Shown here piece after piece: positions 49,468-61,300 of a stretch of DNA of 64,000 bases; position 1 is the first letter of the stretch; every line of letters begins with the position of its first letter. The DNA lies in NCBI RefSeq assembly GCF_014839805.1, contig NC_051120.1:10974001-11038000 (forward strand), read 5' to 3'. This stretch comes from Manduca sexta (lineage: Eukaryota > Arthropoda > Insecta > Lepidoptera > Sphingidae). Made by a program: the position numbers and the translations under genes. The notes under the pieces were generated by a model. The model searched no databases and was not told the origin of the DNA. It worked only from the letters and a program-made list of their open reading frames with translations.

Positions 49468-51434
49468 TACTGTGATACTTATAGATTTAGGGATAAATAA
49501 TATAAATGATAATTATGAATAACTTTTTTATAAGTTGCAAGATCATGAAATAGTATTATTTATGTAATCTATCAAATACCACCACACCACATCTCCCACT
49601 GTTTTTTTACTTACAGCCTACAACTTTTTTTTTTTGTATTTTAATAACAAGCAAGTTCAAAATATTCAAAAATATCCATGTTATGGAATGTATCTTTGCA
49701 TTATGTATGAGAGTTTGGTTAAATGTATGCCCTATAATTATAAGTTACTCCTTAAAGATGTGAACATTATTTAATATGGTGTATATAATAAAATAACTAT
49801 AATTTGTTACAACTTTTTATTTCAATAAATAATGCTGTATACTTCAGTATTTATGGCTTCTAAGATTTTAAACAACCACGTCAGTAGCATGATATTATGA
49901 ATGAATGTTTCTAGTTTCGAAAACAAAGCAAATCTGAATGGAATAATGCCAGTGCATATTTTTTGCCAAATGGATTTTAAATTGTCCTTGTATAAAACAT
50001 GAATGATTATTGTGTGCCCATTTCATACCAGATTTGCTTTGAAGAAATTTTCAATCATTAATACATTATAATAGGTAGTATTCAAGCCCCAAATTTTGTT
50101 ATAAAAATAAATAGCAATGTCAAAAGCATAGGACACTGTTATTTGACTTCCATACTTCTAAAAGAATTAAAAGTTACTATAGTTAAATAACATTTGAACT
50201 TGTCATTATTTATTTTTATACCAAAACCAGGTCATTGTATGATAGATTGTTAATTGTATTCTGCAAACAGTGTTTTCATTTTGAATTGTTTAATTTATCA
50301 GGGTGACATACCACATGCAATATTGTAATTGATTAGAACGAGTCTGTGCCATGCTTTGACCCACTGTAGCACCATAGCTTGTAGTACCATAGACTTATAT
50401 GCATTATGCATAGATAACTAGAATCTGCAGCTACCCATAAAATTACATATGCTCTATCATGGGTGCAGAATAGAGAACAAATAACATTATGGGTAGTCTT
50501 GGTTTGTCTACGTTTTTATGAGGGAGAACGATTCGACGCCATGCGTAATATAAGCGTTATGGCGCATCGTGGGATTCCTTTACAGACATAATAGATTTTT
50601 TGATACAAATACCTGCGCAAAATATTTTAACTCATTGTAGATGCAAAAAAAAAATTCAAAATGAATTGAAAAGTGCAAACATTTATTGTCAATATGGTAC
50701 AAACAAGTTACCAATTAAATTACAAAGAACAAAATGATTTCCATAGAAATTAAAAAAATAAGTGATGGTAGGATATATTATTTTAAATACAATTTGGTGT
50801 GTTCTATTTATTTAATAGTTATTAGAAATTATAAGGTATCAACAATATGTTTCTTTTATATTAGGGTACAAAAATTTAAAGCTAATGTGTTATGCCCAAA
50901 TGAGGATACATACTATAAAAAGGTTCTACTAATGTCTCCAATCACAATTCACAAGCATTGTATTACTTTCGTGAAGACTGCCTAAATATCACAGTAAAAA
51001 CGGGACTGTTACCAAGAAACTTACAATGTAAAGCTAACAGTTATTATACCTAGGGCCTCTTCAAAGGCTGAGCGAATTGACAGGAGTTGCGTTTTGGTGG
51101 ATTTAACATGCGATCAAAAAATCGCAGTGATAGTTGTTAGTTTGCCACGCTCACGACGAGTGCGCACTATAATGGTTAGGGAAACGTAAGAAATCTTAAA
51201 CTTCATAACTTATAATTTAAAAAGACCAATATTCCTTATAATTTAGTAAGGCACACCTGATCAATTTATTAGAAAAATTCATAGATAAATACAAAAGTTA
51301 TTCTAGATGATATTGATCAAGTTCACCTAAACTTAGCTATAATCTAATCACTGGACATTGTATCATCCTAATATGGATGTTTTGTACCATCAGATGATGT
51401 GAGATATGTGAGATAGCCTCCAAACATACCAAAC
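49468..51434. other. Intergenic region, TRAPPC2 to securin-like gene
   Basis: About 2 kb of AT-rich sequence between two convergent genes, containing the TRAPPC2 3'UTR and poly(A) signals (49787, 49824) and, on the minus strand, an AATAAA at 51265-51270 about 165 bases beyond the securin-like stop. No gene seen; an 83-codon plus-strand frame at 50734 is low-complexity and unrecognised. Confidence 0.6.
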
Positions 51435-53441
51435 TTAGTATAAAGCTGGTAACCCTAAATCCTCTTCGGGAATGCTTTCATTTGAAAAGTCATCTGCAAC
51501 AAATTATTAATAATTAATTGTTAGATATTCTATAACAATGGACTTGGGGCGAGATGGAACGGGTGGTTAGATAGACAGTCAACAACCCACCTCGATTTTT
51601 ATCCAATAGAAGTTGCCATTTGTATACCCTTGAAGTAATTCCCATACGATGTAGCAGCTACCTTATTGTTGAATATTTAACGGCCCGTGCGCACTTCTAT
51701 TTTTTTTTTTTATTATTTGACTAGATTTTATTTTTTTGATGATTTCTAACAAAAATATATTTTTTTTATTCACCTAGCTGGCTCTGTTCTTTGGGGTTAT
51801 TTTGGTCAAGTAAGGTTGATACACTATAAACTTCTTGGCATACACATATAGAAAAAAAAATATGTCAGAGTGGGTCACCTGTAAAGAACTCGTCCTGATA
51901 TGAGCAATCCAAGTCCATGGAGTGCTTCTTCTGGGCTGGAGGTGGCGTGTTGGGAGGTGAATCCTCCTTCCACACATCAGTCTCCGGCAAGGGTAAGAAA
52001 TCAAACAGATCCTTGTGGTAATTATCTGAAAACATGAAAAAGAAAAAAACAATTAACAATTGATTTTTTATTGACCTCACAAATACAGTCAGCCATAAAA
52101 AAACATATAAAATCTTCCAAACAATTCTTACATTAACATTAATCAAACTTTATATATTTTTATTATTTTAAATGAAGTTTGTTTTAGTGAAGAAATAACG
52201 ATGGTTGTTATGGACACAAAATGTAATTTGGTATTTTGAATTTGTTCAGATACTTAAGTGGCAGACAGTACACAGTTGGGCAAGGGTACCCCAAATCAGA
52301 GTCAAAATTACGAAATTTCAAAATATGGAATATTCTTCTAATAACCAAGTATGTTACAGATGATAGATATGCCACTCAAAAATAACTGTCACTGTATTTT
52401 ATTGACCATATTCTTCAGTTTACTAATTTTCAAAACAAATCATAGCAGTACAATATTCACCATATTTATTCGTAGGTTTAGTAAATTCTAATTCTTCAAT
52501 TTTACATTCATTTTCCACATTCTCATCGCTGTATATCATGGAGCCAATGTTGATGGCGCGCGGGGTGAACGCCTGTCTTGCTGGTGTGCTCTGCAAAGCT
52601 TTGCCCGTGTTCGATAGGAAAGACTTTTTTGTCTCCCCCATTTTCTTCACAGGCTCGTTTGGTTTGTACGGACCAGATAGCACTGTTTTGCCCATGTTTT
52701 CTGTAATAACATTGTGAATTGATTTTTTTATAGCAAATATAATTGTAAATAAGTATCTAAATACAAAGTGTATATGATAATTGCATATTAATAATATTTG
52801 TAAGCAAAATGTTCATATATATCATTATATTTGTGTATTTACGTAGTTGTTATAAAGTTGTGACTACTTGTGACATTTATGTTGCTATGGAGAGGAATTC
52901 CTTTCAATGTATATAAGTAGATAAACAGTGATAGAGCTGTTTTAACTCCCAAATAGGTACAGATACAAGTAACTGAATAAATTTAAAATGTTTGTACACG
53001 TTAACTTAAATTGATATAATCATTTTTCCTTATATGTAAACTGTCTGAAATATATGTTAGTGAAAAAAATATTTGTTGATGTGGTGACAAAGGTTTAATT
53101 TTTAATTTATTCAGCTATGTTCGTGGCTGCCTATACAAGCCAGCAGCCAGATGATTTTTGGCGTGTAGCCTTGGAACGTTAAATGGTTGGTAAACAAAAC
53201 GGCCGATGGATTTATAATAACCACCGTGAATCATCTTAACTAGCACTGATCACATCTAACGCTGTTGCTACATAACGAGCAGAAATAAGAGCTCTATAAT
53301 AACAGTAAGGTATGAAACAGTTAAAAAGCGATTCAAATTTTCTTAGTTCTTACCGATATTGGATAGCGGTTGTCGAGAAACATTTTTCATGGGATGTCTT
53401 GTTAAATGGTCCCCGAATATATTGAATAGTGAATCAGCCAT
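51435..53441 (-). CDS. Securin-like protein (separase inhibitor; PTTG/pimples type)
   Basis: Four phased exons: 53441-53354, 52700-52461, 52025-51879 and 51493-51435; 177 residues (human securin 202). Securin binds and restrains separase until the anaphase-promoting complex destroys it. Across the exon 1/2 junction lies RQPLSNIEN (residues 23-31), a full RxxLxxxxN destruction box. The middle is basic and rich in Ser/Thr-Pro (GKALQSTPARQAFTPRAINI, residues about 58-77). The C-terminal part is acidic with DLFDFLPLPE and SPPNTPPP, comparable to the securin segment around its FESFDLPEE region. Securins diverge fast, so the name rests on layout and motifs; another APC substrate is possible. Start chosen as MADSLFNIFG; longer upstream frame is not expected to be coding. 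All phases match. Confidence 0.55.
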
Positions 53442-53623
53442 TTCAATAATATAATTATTACGTCGGTAAAACAGCGAAATTAAATTTCTAGCTTTTCTCA
53501 ATACAGTCACAGAACAAAGTAGGTATTTTAAATGTTCTTTGACAACAATGAACAACGGCCGTTACGTCAGTTTGAAATATTTGAATATGTCGTTTTTTTT
53601 TCCCTCAGAACAATGACAAGCAT
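53442..53623 (-). promoter_or_regulatory. Upstream region of the securin-like gene
   Basis: Only about 180 bases separate the start codon from the hAT-like MITE at 53624, so the 5'UTR and proximal promoter are either this short or include the transposon. No TATA box seen. Confidence 0.35.
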
Positions 53624-54052
53624 CAGTGTTGCCAGGGCCCTTGAGTCGTAAGTTACATTTCGTTTCCTGAAATGTTACATTTTTGCTGCAAAAGTTACAT
53701 TATTGTTTTTTTTTAATTTACGCGTTTTTGGGAAAGCATTTCTGTAGCTACGAAACCGCGGGGACTCGCGAAGTAGGTAATGTGCGCGCGCACACTCAAG
53801 CAAAATATGCAAGATACGTTTCATTTTGTCATGGCGAGCCATCTCTAACTGTGATATGGAGTGGAATACTTTTTAGACCCGCCAGTTTTAAGTGCGTTCA
53901 ATAGAAATGCGTTCGTAAACTGTTTACGATAAAAATCTCGTTGTTCTCAAAAGTTACGAAAATTGCCTTAAAATATAAAAATTACTTACATGTTACGCGA
54001 GGGGGTCAAAAGTAACGAAAATTGTAAGAAATGTAACCTTCTGGCAACACTG
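53624..54052. mobile_element. hAT-like MITE, 429 bp
   Basis: Perfect 12-bp terminal inverted repeats, CAGTGTTGCCAG and CTGGCAACACTG, with a perfect 8-bp target duplication ACAAGCAT at 53616-53623 and 54053-54060. CAG-type ends and 8-bp duplications fit the hAT superfamily. Repeated GTTACATT or AAGTTAC blocks occur near both ends. No transposase. Confidence 0.85.
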
Positions 54053-54363
54053 ACAAGCATAGAAGTAACACTATGACATTTGAGTGTACTCTGCCTTTGA
54101 CAGCAAGAAATTTAATTGTGTTGCGATCCCTTCTGACATCTTATCGATATCGATAAATGCTTTGTCTATCGGTTATGGTAAATTCACAGACCTGCTAAAA
54201 TAAACACTTTTCGGTCAGTCAACTACAAACCGTTGCAAAATGCTATTTTAGATAAAGGTTAAAAAAAAAGATATCAAAACCCTAATTGAGTATTCAAGTA
54301 CCAAATAAGGTCTGGGTATATAAAAGCACTCGTTAAGCTATTAAATTACAATGAACTATAGAA

Positions 54364-54573
54364 CTACCGGCTTTCTTCGAGCTAAATTTTATCCAATTTT
54401 CATTTGCTATTTACAGCAGTTTCCATGCCTTCCGAAACGTCATTCACACAAAATGGTATAGCATTTAGATTATTAAATTAAGAAAATGTTAGAAATTTCG
54501 GAAGGAATGGAAACCGCTGTAAGTAACAAACAAGTAATCGGCCAGAATTTGGTCTAGGAAAAAGTCAGTACGC
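54364..54573. repeat. Long imperfect inverted repeat (foldback sequence)
   Basis: The left arm (54364-54440), including TTTACAGCAGTTTCCATGCC and TTCCGAAAC, is matched in reverse by the right arm (54493-54573), including TTTCGGAAGGAATGGAAACC and GCTGTAAG. The inner 36 bases of each arm pair best; the outer part pairs more loosely. The loop is about 50 bases. No target duplication or coding content found. Confidence 0.65.
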
Positions 54574-54706
54574 CTTCTGTTCTTTTCTGATTTTCTTAGC
54601 GATTAAAGATACCCAAGAGGTGTGATTTGACAGAAGCTACTAAAATGGGACAGTGAAATTAAAACACAGCGGCATCATTCATGTCACATATGTTTGATAA
54701 CTTATT

Positions 54707-54992
54707 TCAATGTTAATAAAACTTTGTCGAAATGCTTAGAGCAAACACGGTAGTTTTTTTCAATGCCAATTGGGACGAGCTATGGAACGATCCATTATTG
54801 CCTCATAGCATCATCTGTGGGGAATCTGCAATGAAACACATTGTATGAAACACACCATGAAAATCAGATAGTTTCCTCGACCCCAGCCTTCGCGCACGGT
54901 TTCCAAGTGGTTTTTACCACTACACCACCGTATATTGAAAGTAAAAGGCAATTTATGCAAAATAGTAAACTACAATATACTAACATCTATGC
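54707..54992 (-). pseudogene. Partial second copy of the P-type THAP exon 2 and its upstream intron
   Basis: Closely parallels 56490-56760, on the same strand: GAGCAAACACGG, CCAATTGGGACGAGCTATGG, CATAGCATCATCTGTGGGGA and GTTTCCTCGACCCCAGC recur in order. It holds the Cys-proximal part of the THAP exon plus intron sequence, with frame-breaking indels, and nothing of the transposase body. Confidence 0.75.
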
Positions 54993-57035
54993 TAGGGATC
55001 CCAATGTCCCTACAAAATTCTAGTGCATCTGCAACACTTGCACTGACTTGCACTTAAAAGTTGCGTCGCTAAGCGTACCTTCATTTTTTGTTTTACATAT
55101 TCGATGTGGTCTTTTTTTAATTTTGTGCCTAAATGTAGTCCTTCGTTGTTTTGCATTTTATGTAATAGTACAATATAAAACCAAGATATTTTATTGCCTT
55201 GGCAATCTATGAGAACTTTTTTGTCACCGAATGTGTTTCGTATTAACTTTATGTTATGGCATGGACCAGGCCACAAATATATTTTGTGATCATTTTGAAT
55301 GAAAAAATAATTTAATAAATCACATCCCAAATGACTCGAAATAGCTTTGTTGGTAGGAGCGCCGTGGAAAGTAAGAGTTACAATATTGTACCCAATTTCA
55401 GCCAATAATGATACACATTGCAGTACTAGCATTGCTTTCTGTTGGGCGGTAATAGAATTTATCAAAAAATATCCAACAGGGATTTTCCATGTGTTGTTAA
55501 TGGCTGTTATAGTAAACACTAAAGCTTCTTTCGCTAATGGTATGTCATGGGAATCAAGATCACAGCCGATATTAACAAAGCCAAATAATTAGTTCCATCC
55601 CACTCAACCAATTTTCGCAGAGCCATTTCATCTAGTGGCAATGCACAATATAAAGGTTTCCCATTTTTTTATTTTACTCTTTCCCTGATTGCATCAATGG
55701 CTTCGACTGTAAATCCTGGATTGCAGTCGATGGTCTGATACCGTTTTCCAATAGTTTTTGGATGTGGTAAAATATCCTTTAACTCGCTGCGCAAGAAAGT
55801 ATAGGCACGTGGTGATAAGTAATTGAACATTACTGCAGATTTTTTCATTTCTAAGCTGAATTCACACGTATTGTCACCCATTTGTTTTGTCAAATATCTT
55901 ATTATCGGGTTATCCATCACAGATTCCAATAACAGCAATTTCCGCTTCTATTCCCTCATTTTTAAGTAAATCCATTAAGCGGGTATGCAAATCAATATTT
56001 GTTTTCTTTAAACGTCTGGTTTTTTGTCGTAAAGAATTTATCTTTAACAATCTTTGTCTAGCAATTTTCTGAAGTCTTTCATTATCTTTTTCTAATTTTA
56101 ACACCCGATATATTAAATCAGTTTGCTGTTGCACTGCTGACATACTGATTGAACTGGATGTCGATACAGCATTGAAGCTAGTAGAGGACGTCGATATAAC
56201 ATTCTGAAACATAATAGCATGGGAATCAGAGACAAGCAAACTACCACACTACCCTAATTAATATAAATAAATATCAACTTTATCTTCTGTAAGGTAAAAT
56301 ATATTAACAGTGATTGAGAGAAAATTTACATGTTGCTATACAATGACATTTTCTAGCATACAAATGTAATTCATTTCATGTATGATTACGTATGCAATAT
56401 ATTATAATCTTACCATCTCTGAACGTAGATGTAATGAGGGGACAGCATTAGGTTTTAGTCTGCGCCATTTATGATCAATGTTTATAAAATTGTCTTTTTC
56501 GAAATGTTTAGAGCAAACACGGTCCTGTTTTTTCCAATTCCAATTGGGACGAGCTATGGCAATGATCCATTTTTGCCTCATAGCATCATCTGTGGGGAAT
56601 CTGCAATGAAACACACTATGAAAATCAGATAGTTTCCTCGACCCCAGCTTTTAGGCATGGTTCCCGAATGGCTTTTACCACTACACCACCGTACATTAAA
56701 ATTAAAGGGCAATTTATGCAAAATAATAAACTACAATATACTAACATCTATGTTATGAATAGAATATGCAGCACAAAACGATTGAACACGACTACGTAAA
56801 TTGGTAAAAATGAAAAATACTTAATAATGACCGTATCGAATGGCCAACAGCAGATTATAATTTGACTACAGCATAATAATGTATATTTTTAATAACACTT
56901 TTTGCACTTATGTATGTACAGGGTTTAAGCAAATATTTTAAGTTTTTTGTTTACTCACCGATGATAGCTGATGATTTCAGTTTCATTTGCTTTACGAGAA
57001 GAATGAGATTTACACCCCACAATAACGCAGGCCAT
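54993..57035 (-). pseudogene. Decayed THAP/P-element-type transposase (THAP9-like)
   Basis: Exon 1 (57035-56959) and exon 2 (56600-56414) join to make a clean THAP finger: MACVIVGCKSHSS at the start, the junction giving SYHRFPTDDAMRQKW, and a CSKHF motif completing C2CH. Exon 3 from 56203 encodes a leucine-rich coiled coil (LIYRVLKLEKDNERLQKIA). The transposase body follows (LPHPKTIGKRYQ, TVEAIDAIRERVK; ALVFTITAINNTWKIPVGYF; LTFHGAPTNKAISSHLG; WPGPCHNIKLIRN), as in P elements and THAP9. It is broken: a frameshift near 55925, a stop and shift near 55670, another shift near 55585, and a 10-bp tandem duplication at about 55028-55050. The C-terminal region is lost at the junction with 54992. Same strand as the securin-like gene. 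A dead transposon copy rather than a domesticated gene. Confidence 0.75.
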
Positions 57036-58318
57036 TGCTTGTTCGTAGAGCTATATTTTACTTAAAAGACAAGCTGCCACGAGATAAACAGCACGGTGTA
57101 TTTACTACAATTAACAACTAAAATATTACACAACATGTAGCCACTTTTCAAAAGCACGCCCTGAAGTATAACGTAACTAAATTGTGTGGGCGCGTTTGTG
57201 ACATTGTTTTGAGGTTGGCAAGTTGGAACATTTGACATTTTATTTGATTTTTAATTTGGCATCATAAAGAGGACCAAAGGTAACCATTTGATTATTATAA
57301 AGTGTACGCAACACGACCTTAGCAACATAATATTTGTCTCGTTCTTTTCAACGGTTTTGGCCTATTTGAAAAAATAGGATAAGTATATGAGGGTAATTTA
57401 TATTCCTTCTATGCTTGTTCTTGTCCTGAGTATTTTTCTGACGCCTGATTGGTTTAAAAATTCTTTTTTCTACCTGGAGATGGAGTCCAAACCTGAGTCC
57501 TAAACTTCCATATATATTATAATTCTCTTTGGTCCTGAATTTATACATGTTATTCAAATGTATAAATAATTTAGTTTGAAACCTTAAATTAACAACAATT
57601 AACATCTTACAAATATTAACGGATAATTTTAAATGCATGATATGTATGTTTTATTTTTTAGAATAAACAAAATTGTGTAAAGCATATCTGCAACAGTAAC
57701 CATGGTGCTATTTCCTGTGCTTTAAACTTTACGACGATATATACCAATGAAAATGACATCGAGTTGATCAGAGTTACCAAGTTCTAATAAGATACATAAA
57801 TAATATTTTTAGAACATTTATTGGGCTCCGAAGTTGACATAATATTATGTGAATATAGTAGTAATAATTTAGGAGTTTTGAGTACTTTTTTAAATACATT
57901 TATCAAAAATTAAAACCATCCATAATCTAAAGGAACAAAAGTCACGTAATAATAGATATATTATGAAAAAAAATAGTGGTGGAAGGAGTTGCCTAATAAC
58001 AGTAATAGCAAATTGTGTCGTTACCGAGTGTAACTGGCTATAATGTTACGTGCAATTAATCCAGGTAGTACATATATATCGATGGTCGAGAGGATTTTTG
58101 TCCCGGGTATAAATCCTATCAACTCCAGCATGGTTTTAATAAATTGTACAAATTATGATTTCTGTTGGCAACCCACTAGCAAGCAGCTGACATTTTTAGT
58201 TTACAAAAGTCAAAACAAACTTGCACGAAGCCACTAGGTATCAAGAACTGTAACATACACGTAGATATTTTTATTATAGCTATAACACAAATATATTTAT
58301 TAATATATAACAAAAGAA
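57036..58318. other. Intergenic region upstream of POLR3D
   Basis: About 1.3 kb of AT-rich DNA between the transposase relic and POLR3D. A 96-codon minus-strand frame at 57348-57638 has no similarity or splice context. The POLR3D promoter is presumably in the last few hundred bases; no TATA box stands out. Confidence 0.5.
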
Positions 58319-61300
58319 ATGTCTGAAGAGAAAAATCCAAAATCCAATGGATTGGGGGGTGACCCGATGCAAAGACTGGCATCATTAAAAGGGCCTCGTG
58401 ATCTCATGCTTGGAGCAGGCAAAGCTAGTAAAAAAGTTTTCGTTCCTAATTTAAACGTGGCCAGAAATAAAAATAAAGGGTAAGTTCACATTACTGCATT
58501 TAACATTCTTAAAAAAATATGGAACAATAATGACCAAGTTGACTTTAGCATATAGATCTTGATATCATGTGTTGGTTGAATACATAACATGAATGTTTAC
58601 ATATAAAATACTACAGAACATAGATTGCCTGTTTTAAATCTAGAGTAATATTAAATCAATTTTAAAATAAAGTTAAAAAATATATCAATGAAAATATGGC
58701 CAAAAGTGGCAAGACTATCTAATAACGGTAAAATATAATGTAAATAAATGTATCTATGAACAGTGTTGATGGTAATAATAAATATTCAACAGCCCATCAA
58801 CTGCAAATGCAAGAGAGCAGAAGAAAGATGAGCGTGGTAGGCGAGACCGCAAGGATGACAGGAACAAGAACTTTAGGAATGGCTCCAACATCATCAAGTC
58901 CAGTGGAGTGTTCTCAGAAGGTAACATTTATATATATAAAAGGTTTTGATGAGGGTTCACCTTTTATGAAAAACCTTCTTAGGACATATTCAATTTTTTA
59001 ATTGAAAAAAAATATTTAGGCACGGTCTATCTGTGGACTGTGAGCCAAATTTCATTCATAAATATAAAAAGATCTACAAATTTTGTGCAATCATAAATTA
59101 ATTTAAATAAACTTTTGCATATATGATATTAGCATTAGATTAGTAACTAGTTGAAATTTATTTGGTCACAAATAATTATTTTCTCTTTAAATAGCTGCCA
59201 GAATATTAAATACATTCTCTCTATTGGAGAGTGCTGGCAGTATGAAACAAAATTATTCAAATGTTAGCATGACTAGTATAAGTGTAATTATTTTGTATGA
59301 TAGGGCTGGGAGCTGGTTCCAGAAGGCACATTGAAAGAGGTTCATATAGCCGGGATTCTGATCCATCTCCTGTCTTGCAGAAGCCTACCATAAGGGTCAA
59401 AGATGTTATCAAGGTAGGAAACTTTTTCACTCAATTCATATTCTATAACAACAGACTTGTAAGACTGAATGCAGGCAAAGCTAAATGAAGCATTTTCGAG
59501 TGTAGGTATATCTTGCCTAATTCGTAAAAATAACATAGATTACAAAATTGCCAATATTCTCAGTTAAAGGTTTGTATAGGCAAACACACACACTTGTGGT
59601 GAATTATATGTTAAAGGATTTTAGCCCTAGTGTACTTATGGCAACAAAACTCATTATAACATCAACGGTTGAAAGGATAATTGAATTTAACTACCTTTTT
59701 TGCGACAAGTTTCACATATATTTAAAATCAGCACTTTTTTCTATGTATTATTATTAAATAAATAAAAATGTTAGAAAAAGATTGACGCTCCAATCAATTA
59801 GCCTCTAAACTGTCGACATAATAGATCGATTTAAGCTGAATTGTCAATCCTAGTTCTTAGTTGGACCTTTTGGAGCGACATACCTGAGTGAATGATATTT
59901 TGTTAAATATAGATTGACAAAGAGCTAGAAGAGCAGAAGATCAGGTCCGTGATGGGGGAGAGCAGCAATGGTGTTGATGAGGACAGCCTGGACTTCAAGG
60001 AGGTGCTGGATAAGGATGCGCCCATCAAGCTGCCTATGGACGATGGGAGTGCGTAAATAGGTTTTTCAAACACTTGAATCACGCTCTTAAACCCGAAGGG
60101 ATGGGTAGAGTTGCTACTGGGGCACGCACTTTTCGCCACATGGGCACAAACTGATATTGACCAGAAAAACCCAATACCACTTTGCCTGATCTGGGATTCG
60201 AACCCAGGATACCAGGGCGGTGCCGTAACGCGCACACATTACCACTATGCCAGCAAGGCAGGTTATTTAAAAAGTAATATTTGAATTAGACTGTCATTCA
60301 GTCCAAACATTCAAAATTAAATAAAATATGTCTCATATTACTTATAGTAGATAAGAAGAGTATGAGTAATACCTGCCGTCGATTATTCTCGCAAAGTGGA
60401 ATCACCATGCATGCAAAATAAATGCGTTTCGACTCTTGGCTTCAGTTGTGGCCAAATCTACCATTTTATGACCCAATAACTCTGTATATAATTGTGCTGT
60501 GTATATTACGATAGGAATGTACATAGTAAGCAATATAATTTATTTATACTCTGCAGATTGGTCGACTACCACAGCCAAGCCGAAAGTAAAGGTGAAGCAA
60601 GAGGTGATAGTGAAGAGAGAGCCAGGAGACGACGTCGACTGCGCTAGTGAGTTATGACGTTGACTATGCATCATGGTTTTAGTCAGTAGGACGATTTCAA
60701 CTGAAATCAATGGCAGAAATCTGAAAACAGATTGCTCCAAGTTAAAAAAGGTCCCTATGGTAAAAAAATAGACTATGTATAACTGGTCACAGTATTGCAT
60801 ATACATATATGTAATTATTAGGGAACGTCGAAATATGACCAATGTGCCGCAAATACTGGCTCGCACTACTCACGAGCAGTTACTGTGACTGTTCGTGCTT
60901 TGTTTATTCACAGGCACGCGAGCCGCACGCAAACGTAGCCAGTGTAACTACTGGACATATTAATAAGACTTAACACGTCATGTCTCAGTATAGCGAGCAC
61001 AGTGGAATACCAAACAATACTTTGTAATTCAAGGTGTTTCTACAGTTAATGGGCGGTCGTATCGCTTACCAGGCGTACAAGCTCGTCTCGTCATCCAAAG
61101 CAATAAAAAAAGGGATGCATTTATCAGATGCACATTTAGATTTTCTCATAGTTGAAAATGAAAAGACTGCACTAACAATAGAGTATTTCTTCCCATATCC
61201 AATAGGATTTTTCTTGTACTATATTAATGTATATATTTTTATCTACAGTAACACATGTTGAGGAGAAACCGGACGTAAAGGAAATGTTCGAGAACACAGA

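Noticed and set aside
50734..50985. 83-codon plus-strand frame between TRAPPC2 and the securin-like gene
   Set aside because: Ile/Tyr/Lys-rich composition of AT-rich background; no similarity or splice partners.
57348..57638. 96-codon minus-strand frame upstream of POLR3D
   Set aside because: Low-complexity AT-rich sequence, no recognised domain, and no conserved start context.
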